Assembly: GCA_910587995.1 (NCBI GenBank)
Contig: CAJUNS010000050.1
Location: 1-7,062 of the forward strand
Source: an uncultured Oscillospiraceae bacterium
GTDB lineage: Bacteria; Bacillota_A; Clostridia; Oscillospirales; Acutalibacteraceae
DNA length: 7,062 bases
Reading direction: 5' to 3'
In this document: positions 1 through 6,537 of the stretch, piece by piece
Numbering within the stretch: the first letter of the stretch is position 1
How the letters are laid out: each line of letters begins with the position of its first letter
Program-made: the position numbers and the translations under genes
Notes under the pieces: model-generated
Databases searched by the model: none
Seen by the model: only the letters and a program-made list of their open reading frames with translations
Told to the model about the DNA's origin: nothing

Positions 1-725
1 GAGAGCATCTCGGGCTTGGGCTCCATCCAGCGGTCGTCCTCCCCCGGGCAGTCCAGAATCCAGCCGCCGGGCTTGGTGACCCGCTCCAGCTCAGCCAGCT
101 CACTATCGTAGTCATCGCCCAGCACATGGCCGGACATGACCACGTCAAAGGTGCTGTCCTCATAGGGCAGGCAGTCACACATGCCGTCCAGCACAGTGAC
201 GTTTGAAACATCCTCCCGCCGCAGCTTTTCCCGCATGAACTCCCGCAGCCGGTCCACCGGCTCGCTGGCGTACACGTGCCGGGCCTGCTCCGCTGCCGCG
301 AAGGTCAGCCGCCCAGTGCCAGCGCCCACATCCAGCACCAGCCTGCCGGAAAAGTCCGCCAGCTCAAACAGCCGGGCCTTGTCCCAGGCGTAGATATAGG
401 GGCAGTTTTGCTCCATCAGCTCTGGGTACACATAGACCACCGCCCAGTCGATTTGGTCCAGGACAAAGCATTCCGCAGCGCGGATTTCCTCTGCCGGAAC
501 ATTTTGAGGAGCGGACGCCAGGAGTGCATCCACATAGGCTGCTGTCTCCGGAGCCTTCTCCTTACAGTACCAGGCCACGGCCGGATGATTTGCCAGGGCA
601 ATGGCCAGGCTTTTGTCGTACTCCTCCCCGTACCAGGGGCCGCAGACCTGGCCCACAAGCCGGTGGTCCATGAGAAGGATGCAGTTGATGGAAATATCAG
701 CTGGGTTAATCCAGTGAAATGACAT
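1..725 (-). CDS. Class I SAM-dependent methyltransferase, 3' end off the window
   Basis: The reading frame runs 241 codons from ATG at 725 to the left edge without a stop, so the C-terminus is missing. The start is set by GGAGG at 732-736, six bases upstream. A Rossmann-type SAM-binding core is visible: motif I LDVGAGTGR at residues 131-139, an acidic residue ending strand 2 (E155 in YASEP), D180 near VTVLDGMCD, motif FDVVMSGHVL at 193-202, and the RVTKPGGW turn at 215-222. These are hallmarks of the methyltransferase-11/25 superfamily. The first ~110 residues precede the core and match no domain I recognise. The substrate (small molecule, protein or RNA) cannot be read from the sequence. It follows a dedicated promoter (857-885), an upstream ORF (752-805) and a competing hairpin, so expression may be controlled at translation. 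The methyltransferase fold is confident; the specific function is unknown. Confidence 0.9.
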   Translation of the reverse strand, partial: MSFHWINPADISINCILLMDHRLVGQVCGPWYGEEYDKSLAIALANHPAVAWYCKEKAPETAAYVDALLASAPQNVPAEEIRAAECFVLDQIDWAVVYVYPELMEQNCPYIYAWDKARLFELADFSGRLVLDVGAGTGRLTFAAAEQARHVYASEPVDRLREFMREKLRREDVSNVTVLDGMCDCLPYEDSTFDVVMSGHVLGDDYDSELAELERVTKPGGWILDCPGEDDRWMEPKPEML

Positions 726-731
726 AGAATA

Positions 732-770
732 CCTCCGTTGTTACAGGAGGGTCAGAAATTTGCCCTCCTG
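732..770 (-). promoter_or_regulatory. Leader hairpin with competing Shine-Dalgarno pairing
   Basis: On the minus strand CAGGAGGG (770-763) and CCCTCCTG (751-744) form a perfect 8-bp stem with an 11-base loop. The CCTCC of the second arm can instead pair with GGAGG at 736-732, the ribosome binding site of the methyltransferase. The first arm lies in the last sense codons of the upstream ORF, and the stop codon of that ORF (754-752) directly abuts the second arm. Three segments with two mutually exclusive pairings are the usual layout of translational attenuators such as those before erm and cat genes. Pairing is seen in the sequence; the regulatory role is inferred. Confidence 0.5.
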
Positions 771-805
771 GTGATAGGATAAACCGGGCAGTTATTATAC
801 TTCAT
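752..805 (-). CDS. Possible 17-aa leader peptide (upstream ORF) of the methyltransferase
   Basis: ATG at 805 opens MKYNNCPVYPITRRANF and ends at TGA 754-752, 26 bases before the methyltransferase ATG. It is preceded by AAGGA at 818-814, with eight bases before the ATG, a plausible ribosome binding site. The ORF lies entirely between the promoter at 857-885 and the methyltransferase, on the same strand. Its codons for Thr-Arg-Arg-Ala overlap the first arm of the hairpin at 744-770, so a ribosome translating, stalled in, or terminating on it would change which pairing forms. The consecutive Arg codons recall leader peptides where ribosomes stall, but no known leader sequence is recognised. It could be chance: 17 codons is short, and support comes from position, ribosome binding site and overlap with the hairpin. 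Confidence 0.45.
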   Translation of the reverse strand: MKYNNCPVYPITRRANF

Positions 806-827
806 AATACTCATCCTTTCTAAAAGC

Positions 828-855
828 AGTGGGACAGGCCTGAACCTGTCCCACT
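828..855 (-). terminator. Hairpin after the recQ operon; also 5' hairpin of the next transcript
   Basis: AGTGGGACAGG (828-838) and CCTGTCCCACT (845-855) are perfect 11-bp complements around a 6-base loop. On the minus strand it is followed by GCTTTTAG, a short U-run, so it probably ends transcription of the recQ/899-1804 unit, though not strongly by the U-tract rule. The start point predicted for the promoter at 857-885 falls near 850, inside the upstream arm. The new mRNA would therefore begin GGGACAGG and still fold 8 bp at its extreme 5' end, which could protect it from decay. Confidence 0.65.
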
Positions 856-856
856 T

Positions 857-885
857 ATTCTATCTGTTTTCAGCCGCAAAGTCAA
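857..885 (-). promoter_or_regulatory. Sigma-A-type promoter for the methyltransferase leader
   Basis: On the minus strand TTGACT (885-880) and TAGAAT (862-857) are separated by exactly 17 bases; each box matches consensus at five of six positions. It lies just downstream of the stop codon at 899-901 and points toward the upstream ORF and methyltransferase. The predicted start is near 850. Confidence 0.7.
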
Positions 886-898
886 GGGCTTTGCCTGT

Positions 899-1804
899 TC
901 AGAAAGATACCACCAGCTGCATTTTGAACCGCTCCTCACCAAACACCGCATGAGGAACATCCTTGGGCATAATCAGCGTCTCCCCCGGACCCAATAGAAA
1001 CACCTGTCCGCCTACGGTGAAGCGGCCCCAAAATCCATGCATGCGTTCCACGTCCACCCCCAACCCATAGTGGTGCATAAAGAACAGGTCATAGGCAAAA
1101 TCCGAGGAGCGGGCTCCAAGGCCGTCCAAAACCTGGAACAGCTCCCGGCGGTTTTCCGGCGCGTCCAGGTCTTCTTCCCGGCCGATAAAGCGCAGGGCGG
1201 GCAGGCTCCGGTATTGGAAGCTTTCCACCTGGAAGCCCTCCTGCTGGCGCTTGACACAGTCCGGCATAAACAGGGCCCACTGGACCCCCGCGTCCATATC
1301 CTTCAAAAAAATTAAATAGCCGAAGCGCTCCACTGTGTCCGTGCCTGTGGGACCGTTGGGCATGCCAGCAATTTCCTCCCGGACCTCCTGCCGGAGCATG
1401 TGGGTGAAATCTTCTAAAGCCTGGGCGTAAAGAGCCCCGCCGGGGCAGTCGGGCAGAGCCCCGGCCAAGCCCTGGTCAAAGCGGTCCAAAGCTGGAAAAA
1501 CAGCGAGATTCACCACGCCCTCTGGCTCCAGCTCTCGCAGGCGCGCCCGCAGCCAGGCGTTCTGATTTTGGAACCGCTCCACCACCTGCCGGACCAGCAG
1601 GGTCCGGTTTACCTCCAGCGTCTCCGGCGTTCAGGAGCCGCTGTCTAAAAGCCAGCGGGTCAGCCTGTCAAAAGCCTCTGGGTTCTGGCCTCGAGCCGCC
1701 AAGGCCCAGGCGCACAGGGCTTGGTACCGCTCCGCCGGGGCGGCGCCGGCGGGGTAGGAATCAAAGTCATACCAATGAAACTGGTCTGGAATTGAGTTAG
1801 TCAT
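899..1804 (-). pseudogene. Unrecognised protein gene interrupted by an in-frame TGA
   Basis: ATG at 1804 has a good ribosome binding site (AAAGGAG at 1818-1812) and follows the recQ stop by 59 bases, suggesting one operon. The frame reads 57 codons (MTNSIPDQFHWYDFDSYP...) to TGA at 1633-1631. It then stays open in the same frame for 243 more codons to TGA at 901-899. No well-placed start follows the TGA: the first GTG is at 1585, 27 bases beyond the nearest GGAGG. The two parts together look like one ~300-residue protein broken by a nonsense mutation. The C-terminal part includes VFLLGPGETLIMPKDVPHAV, which resembles a cupin-like or effector-binding beta segment, but I do not recognise the family. 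Alternatives are a sequencing error, two genes with re-initiation at GTG, or stop-codon readthrough. Confidence 0.7.
1589..1607 (-). other. Perfect 7-bp hairpin downstream of the internal TGA
   Basis: CCGGACC and GGTCCGG form a perfect stem with a 5-base loop, beginning 23 bases after the internal TGA (1633-1631). It could be incidental GC-rich coding sequence. It matters only because a structure 3' of a stop can promote recoding. Confidence 0.4.
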
Positions 1805-1863
1805 GATGATTCTCCTTTGACGGCTTGTCAAACACTTTAGACCTTGCTTTACACGCTTCGCGC

Positions 1864-3729
1864 TTATGCCTCTGGCACAGAGGATGTTTCCCCCTGCCAA
1901 CGGGCGATTTCCTCCAAAAAGGCTTGGCCATATTTGGCGGCTTTCACCGCGCCTACGCCGGAGACTTGCTGAAATTCCACCATGCTGCCCGGCTGCTTGA
2001 CCGCCATATCCGCTAAAGCGGCGTTGGAGAACACCATGTAGGCGGGCGCCCGGGCCTCTTCAGCCAGCCGGGCCCGCAGGTTCCGCAGAGCCTCGAACAG
2101 ACTGGCGTTTTGGACGCTCAAGGCCGGGCCAGAGCTTGGGCCCCAGTTGGCGGAGCGTTTTTCCTCCTGACTTTGGGCCTGACAGGCATAGAGAACACTT
2201 TCGCTGCCCCGAAGGACCCTCACTGCCCGGGGGCCCAGCCGAAGCACCGGGAATTCCCCCTCATCCAGGGTCAAATAGCCCTCTGCGGCTAAAAAATCTA
2301 TGTAGTCACGAATTTGCTCCCGGCTCAGGTCCTTCATGATGCCATAGGTGGGCAGCTTGTCCAGGTCCAGCTGCAACACCCGCTGCTCCCGGCTGCCATG
2401 AAGCATCCGCGTAATCAAGGCGGCACCCAAGCTGCGGCGGTATTTCCGCTCCACCCGGGCCACGCCGGAGAGGATTTTCTGCGCCTCCAGGGTAATATCC
2501 CGGCGCTCCAGCTGGGCGGCGCAGCTTCCGCAGTTTCCGCAGGCCTCTGGAGCGGCCTCCCCAAAATAAGACAGCAGATAACCCCGCAGGCAACTGGTGG
2601 TCTTGCAGTAGGCGGCCATCTGCTCTAGGCGGCGCAGCTCCCGCTGGCGCACCTGCTCCCGCTGCTGGCCGGTGAGGGCCTCGTTTTCCGAGGCGTGGTT
2701 GATGAGGAACTTGGCGGTCTGCACATCGCCGGGCGAAAACAGCAGCGCACAGTGGGCGGGCTCTCCGTCCCGGCCGGCGCGTCCCGCCTCTTGGTAATAG
2801 CTCTCTATATTTTTGGGCATGTTGTAGTGGACCACAAAGCTTACATTGGACTTGTCGATGCCCATGCCAAAGGCATTGGTGGCAACCATCACCCGGGCCC
2901 GGTCGAAGACAAAGTCCTCCTGGTTCTGGCGGCGCTCCTGGTCCTCCAGTCCGGCGTGGTAGCGGGTGGCGGAGACCCCGGCCCCGGCCAGCCGCTGGCA
3001 TACCGCCTCCACCGCTTTTCGGGTGGCGCAGTAAACAACCCCGCTTTGCTGGGGGCGGCGGGCCAGAAAAGCCTCCAGCCAAGCGTCCTTGTTTTTGGGG
3101 CGGGCTACTTCAAAGTAGAGGTTGGGCCGGTCAAAGCCTGTGGTCATGGACAAAGGGTCCCGCAGAAGCAGCAGAGACTGGATATCCGCCTTGACCTGGG
3201 CTGTGGCCGTGGCGGTAAAGGCCCCCACCACCGGGCGGCGGGCCAGCTCTTGCATAAACTGGGGGATCTGCAAGTAACTGGGCCGGAAATCCTGACCCCA
3301 CTGAGAGACGCAGTGGGCCTCATCCACGGCCACCAGGCTGATTTCCACGTCAGAGGCCAACTGTAAGAAGTCCCCGGCCAGCAGGCGCTCGGGGGCCACA
3401 TAGAGCAGCTTATAGCTCCCGGCCCGAGCGGAGCGGATGACTTCATTCTGCTCGACAAAAGAAAGGGAGGAATTGAGGTAGGCGGCAGGGACCCCTGCCT
3501 GACGCAGAGCGGCCACTTGGTCCTTCATGAGCGCGATTAGGGGAGAAATTACCAGAGATAGGCCGGGGAGCATGAGGGCGGGAAGCTGGTAGCAGATGGA
3601 CTTGCCCGCGCCGGTGGGCATCACCCCCAGCACGTCCCGGCGGGCCAGAAGAGCGTCCACCAGCGCCTCCTGGCCTTCGCGAAAGGCCGTGTGACCGAAA
3701 AAGTTTTTTAATAGCCCCAGCTTGTCCAT
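1864..3729 (-). CDS. recQ: ATP-dependent DNA helicase RecQ
   Basis: The 621-residue protein has the full RecQ architecture. Helicase motifs are motif 0 FREGQ (16-20), Walker A MPTGAGKS (37-44), DEAHC (136-140) with the aromatic-rich loop through residue 152, motif III FTATAT (171-176), and motif VI QEAGRAGRDG (313-322). A zinc-binding subdomain follows with C380, C397, C400 and C403, then an RQC winged-helix region (~408-510) and a C-terminal HRDC domain (~541-618). RecQ is a 3'-5' helicase acting in recombinational repair, with RecJ in the RecF pathway, and in rescue of stalled forks. Length and all catalytic motifs are intact. The ATG is preceded by AAGAAGGGGG and sits downstream of a good promoter. 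The only gene behind it in the unit is the broken one at 899-1804. Confidence 0.98.
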   Translation of the reverse strand: MDKLGLLKNFFGHTAFREGQEALVDALLARRDVLGVMPTGAGKSICYQLPALMLPGLSLVISPLIALMKDQVAALRQAGVPAAYLNSSLSFVEQNEVIRSARAGSYKLLYVAPERLLAGDFLQLASDVEISLVAVDEAHCVSQWGQDFRPSYLQIPQFMQELARRPVVGAFTATATAQVKADIQSLLLLRDPLSMTTGFDRPNLYFEVARPKNKDAWLEAFLARRPQQSGVVYCATRKAVEAVCQRLAGAGVSATRYHAGLEDQERRQNQEDFVFDRARVMVATNAFGMGIDKSNVSFVVHYNMPKNIESYYQEAGRAGRDGEPAHCALLFSPGDVQTAKFLINHASENEALTGQQREQVRQRELRRLEQMAAYCKTTSCLRGYLLSYFGEAAPEACGNCGSCAAQLERRDITLEAQKILSGVARVERKYRRSLGAALITRMLHGSREQRVLQLDLDKLPTYGIMKDLSREQIRDYIDFLAAEGYLTLDEGEFPVLRLGPRAVRVLRGSESVLYACQAQSQEEKRSANWGPSSGPALSVQNASLFEALRNLRARLAEEARAPAYMVFSNAALADMAVKQPGSMVEFQQVSGVGAVKAAKYGQAFLEEIARWQGETSSVPEA

Positions 3730-3763
3730 GGGCCGCGCCCCCTTCTTTTCAGATGCTGGGTTT

Positions 3764-3792
3764 ATTCTACCACATTTTGCCTAGAGAGACAA
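3764..3792 (-). promoter_or_regulatory. recQ promoter
   Basis: On the minus strand TTGTCT (3792-3787, 4 of 6) and TAGAAT (3769-3764, 5 of 6) are spaced 17 bases apart. The predicted start near 3757 gives a leader of about 28 bases to the recQ ATG. It lies within 50 bases of the serine-recombinase fragment, so mobile-element debris now sits immediately upstream of recQ. Confidence 0.65.
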
Positions 3793-3838
3793 GGCGTTTT
3801 GGGGTGGAGGGACAAAGGACGCCGGTGTTGCTTTTTCG

Positions 3839-4084
3839 GGAGAGAATCCCAATCACGGCCCGGCCATAGGGCGTGCCGGTGTCGATGTTCTCATTGAGAG
3901 ACACAAAGGCCGCATTGTGGGGAATAAAAATATCCTCAATCAAGTAAAGGGCGTCCTTTTGGCTGCGGGAAAGGCGGTCCAGCTTGTAAACCACCACCGC
4001 GCTCACCTTCCCCGCCTGCACATCGGCAATCAGCCGCTGCATCTGCGGCCGGTTCAGGTTGCTCCCGGAAAAACCGGGGTCCGC
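3839..4084 (-). pseudogene. Serine-recombinase catalytic-domain fragment, truncated at both ends
   Basis: The segment from ADPGFSGSNLNRPQMQRLI through VVYKLDRLSRSQKD and FVSLNENIDT to GRAVIGILS is clearly the middle and end of a serine-recombinase (resolvase-type) catalytic domain as found in large serine integrases. The first ~50 residues, including the catalytic YxRxS region, are absent. After GILS the typical VFAQLEREQI continuation is lost and the frame runs on through unrelated residues to a TAG at 3769-3767. The frame can be opened upstream to an ATG at 4132, but those residues do not look like recombinase. It is a non-functional remnant. Because this N-terminal-type piece lies downstream of the C-terminal recombinase piece at 4915-5847 on the same strand, the two probably came from different genes or from a rearrangement. 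Confidence 0.85.
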
Positions 4085-4156
4085 CAATGTCAAGCACGGA
4101 ACAAAAATTAAATGTAAATAAACTATGAACACTTCCGAATGGTTTCAACTGCGGGA

Positions 4157-4477
4157 CTACTCGACCTCAGTATCAAAACACTTGGCATATCTGCTAATTA
4201 AATCTTCCAGCGCGGTGTGCCCGTTCTCGCAAAGTCGGTTCAGGTTTGTTTCATTTACAATGCCGGTGTCGTGAATCAGAATACCCAGCAACCGAAGGGC
4301 TTCAAAAACCGCTCGTCTGTAATGGTACTCCATTTCACGTCGGTACAGCCACCGGAGATTTCCGTTACAATCTCCCGAATGTTTTTGAGCGTCTACCATT
4401 AGGCTGAGTGATGCGAGGATACTGCAAACCCGGTCCTGATAGGCGGCTTCTGTCGTATCGGCAAATCTAATATCCAT
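4157..4477 (-). CDS. Hypothetical 106-aa protein
   Basis: This intact ORF begins MDIRFADTTEAAYQDRVC, with GGGGTGA upstream at 4490-4484 as a moderate ribosome binding site, and ends in TAG. I do not recognise it. The composition suggests a small, mainly helical soluble protein with four Cys; no transmembrane segment or signal peptide is seen. It lies between the recombinase fragment and a strong hairpin (4508-4543). A possible -10 (TATAAA, 4499-4494) sits just upstream with only a poor -35, so whether it is transcribed on its own is uncertain. It may be a cargo or accessory gene of the decayed element. Confidence 0.6.
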   Translation of the reverse strand: MDIRFADTTEAAYQDRVCSILASLSLMVDAQKHSGDCNGNLRWLYRREMEYHYRRAVFEALRLLGILIHDTGIVNETNLNRLCENGHTALEDLISRYAKCFDTEVE

Positions 4478-4507
4478 GGTATTTCACCCCAATTTTATAC
4501 GGATTAA

Positions 4508-4543
4508 GGGCCTCTCCGTCCAAGTTCTTGGATGGAGAGGCCC
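4508..4543 (-). terminator. Strong hairpin after the small recombinase-family gene
   Basis: GGGCCTCTCCGTCCAAG (4508-4524) and CTTGGATGGAGAGGCCC (4527-4543) are complementary over 17 bases with one mismatch, only 2 bases apart. It begins 11 bases after the TAG at 4556-4554 on the minus strand. The bases after it (TTAATCC) are not a proper U-tract, so termination is inferred from position and stem strength. Confidence 0.6.
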
Positions 4544-4553
4544 CTGCTTGGGA

Positions 4554-4925
4554 CTATCTGTAATCTGTCCTGCTTGTGTTCACCAACTCACGCAGTATCT
4601 CGGTGGCCGTCTGTGGCACAGCGCCGTCAGCACAGACCACCTCAACAAACTGATCTTCCAGCCAGCGCAGATAAGCGTCCGTCCTTCCAACATCCCGCCC
4701 CAAGCGGGAGAGGTCTGCTACCAGCAGAAGGTCGATTTTCCCATCAGCCACCGCACCGGAAACCTCGGCCAACCCACGGCGGGAGAAGTCTAACCCGCTG
4801 GCCTGTTCAGCAGTCGTGCCCACAACCTTAAAACCGTGCGCTTCCGCATATGCCTCCAGACTGGCCTGTTGAGCCGCCAGCGCGTGTGCGACCCTGCAAT
4901 AAATCCAGGCTCTTTTATTCTCCAT
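4554..4925 (-). CDS. Small recombinase-family protein lacking the catalytic serine
   Basis: The start chosen is ATG at 4925 (MENKRAWIYCRVAHALAAQQ), with AAGGAG about nine bases upstream; an earlier ATG at 4949 lies inside the preceding gene. The 123 residues match the N-terminal catalytic fold of serine resolvases. YCRV carries R11 and DLSRLGRDVGRTDAYLRWLE carries R74 and R77, but the position of the nucleophile after YxRV is A13. No DNA-binding domain follows, since the protein ends soon after ADGAVPQ. Its start overlaps the 3' end of the large recombinase remnant by 11 bases, so the pair was once translationally coupled. It may be an accessory or regulatory partner of the large recombinase, or simply inactive. 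Family placement is good; the role is inferred. Confidence 0.75.
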   Translation of the reverse strand: MENKRAWIYCRVAHALAAQQASLEAYAEAHGFKVVGTTAEQASGLDFSRRGLAEVSGAVADGKIDLLLVADLSRLGRDVGRTDAYLRWLEDQFVEVVCADGAVPQTATEILRELVNTSRTDYR

Positions 4926-5847
4926 CCTGATGATCTCCTTGCAAATCAAGTATCAGCTTTTTCAGCTCGTCCCGGTAATTCCAGACGGTTTCAATTCGCC
5001 CGCCAGGGTGGATGTGGACCTCTTTCAAAACATCCGCCACAATCTCATCGGTAATTTCCTCTACCTCCTGATACTTTCCAAAGGCAGAAACAAAACCGTT
5101 CCGCAAGCTGCCGTCCGTGTCCATATTCTCCAACGAGGCCTCCAACTCGGTGATCTGGACAGCGGCATCGTCCCGCTGTTTTGCGGCGGCGGCTTTTGCG
5201 GTGAGATATTCCACCTTGCTGATCTCGCCCAATGCAAAGGATTCATAGAGGCCGCTGACCTGCTGGGAAAGCCGCTGGTGTTTCTCCCGCAGTCCCGCGA
5301 GTTTTTTCCTCATGGCGGTAATATCCTTTTTCCGGCCCTGGCACTGTTCCTCCCATAACTGGCTCAGTTCCACCGCTATCAACGCCTGCATACGAAGCCC
5401 TTCGGACACAGTATCCAGAACGTCCCCTTCGGGTATCCTCACCCTGCAAGTATAGGCGGAATTCATGCGAGAAGTACGGCACACGAAATACGGCGCTGAC
5501 CCCTGTACCCGGCTCATGGCATAGCCGCAGATTCCACAGTGGATTTTCTTCTGCAAAGGATGCCTATGATGTTTGACCGCTCTACGTTCCAAGGCTCGTA
5601 TTGCCGCCTGTGCGCGGTCAAATTCTTCCTGAGTAACAATACCCTCATGAGTATCGTCTACAACAATCCAGTCCTCACGGTCAACCCGAACCACATGGGC
5701 ATGACCGATCCGGTCACGAGTATGCTTTCCATAGACAATCCTGCCAACATAGCGTTCATCCCGCAGGATGCCGTAAATCAGACTGCCCGTCCAAAAGTTT
5801 TCCTCCGCCTGATCACGACGCCGTCGCCGGGTGCGGGTGGCTCTGTA
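4915..5847 (-). pseudogene. Large serine recombinase, C-terminal 310 codons only
   Basis: The frame opens after a TGA at 5850-5848 with no ATG or ribosome binding site. The recombinase domain is recognisable from ENFWTGSLIYGILRDERYVG through WIVVDDTHEGIVTQEEFDRA. A zinc ribbon follows (CGIC, then two further Cys in FVCR and YTCR), then a long coiled-coil region (REKHQRLSQQV...) and a C-terminal ILDLQGDHQDGE. Large serine integrases are usually about 500-550 residues, so the whole catalytic domain and hinge helix are lost at the junction with the VirD4 remnant. The 3' end is intact and overlaps the next gene. A GTG at 5694 could start a shorter product, but without support. The full gene would have integrated and excised a conjugative element or phage. 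Confidence 0.88.
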
Positions 5848-5904
5848 TCAGACCGGTTTGAAATTGAGGCCGTCTTCCGCTGCCGGCCCGCCTTCAGAGT
5901 GGCT

Positions 5905-6537
5905 TCAGGGTAGGTCTGGGGGAACCGGCTTGGGTGCGCGCACAACCGGTGCGGGCGGGGTCTTGGCGTGGTAATCCATGATGGACGTCCTGGATAGTTT
6001 TCCCGCCATGGGATGTCTGGTGTAATCCAGCCTCTTGAGCCTAAGCACGTTACACCCCCGTATGATACACAGCAGTTCCTCATTGGGCAGCCGCAGCACC
6101 TTATCCGGCATCAGCAGCTTTCTCCGTCCCTGGCCCTCGGTCTGCCGGTACTGGGGAATGAACTGGGCCACAGCCATGGTCTGGCGGGTGGTGGATGTAG
6201 AGTCCACCCGGATGCTCATGTCCCCGCTCCGGGATGAGAAATACTGGGCGGTCATATCGTCCGTGCAGCCCAGCATCAGCTGTATGTCGCAGTTGCCGAT
6301 GATTTCGCTCCAGAGATTGTTTGGGTACCGGTTCTGGAGCTGCCCCAGACTCTGCACCGCCAGCATCACTCGGATGTCCCGGGAGCGAATCACGGAGAGG
6401 GATCTGGCAAAATCCGAGCCGTCCGCCGCGCCGCCAATCCTGCCGACGTTATTAAATTCGTCCAGGATAAGATTCACCGGCACGACACATTTTCCACCCG
6501 GCTGGCTGTCCGCGAACCGGGGCAGCTTTGGCAGCCG
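5905..6537 (-). pseudogene. VirD4/TraG-type coupling protein, C-terminal fragment
   Basis: From RLPKLPRFADSQPGGK onward the frame reads VPVNLILDEFNNVGRIGG (Walker B and following), then FARSLSVIRSRDIRVMLAVQ, RYPNNLWSEIIGNCDIQLML and QYRQTEGQGRRKLL. This is the ATPase C-terminal half of a type IV coupling protein, which delivers relaxase-bound DNA to a conjugation channel at the membrane. The N-terminal half, with the transmembrane anchor and Walker A, is missing. Upstream residues in the same frame are antisense to the signal peptidase fragment and not VirD4. The frame stops at TGA 5907-5905. Skipping one base in the five-C run at 5922-5918 would extend it into a protein-like stretch (PQTYPEATLKAGRQRKTAS...), so a frameshift near the end is likely too. 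Confidence 0.87.

Noticed and set aside
1589..1633. Selenocysteine insertion (bacterial SECIS) at the internal TGA
   Set aside because: The residues around the TGA show no redox motif, the loop (CTGCT) lacks a G in its first two positions, and the family is not a known selenoprotein.
2306..3366. Long ORFs in other frames and on the plus strand across recQ
   Set aside because: They are composition-driven shadows of a GC-rich gene; only the minus frame carries helicase motifs.
4082..4093. Twelve-base match CTTGACATTGGC shared (inverted) with 6899-6910
   Set aside because: Too short and partly promoter consensus; flanks do not match, so it is not convincing as an att site or repeat.
5778..6083. 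101-codon minus-strand ORF as a separate gene
   Set aside because: Its upstream half overlaps VirD4 in another frame and its downstream half overlaps recombinase; the protein-like middle is better explained as VirD4 after a frameshift.
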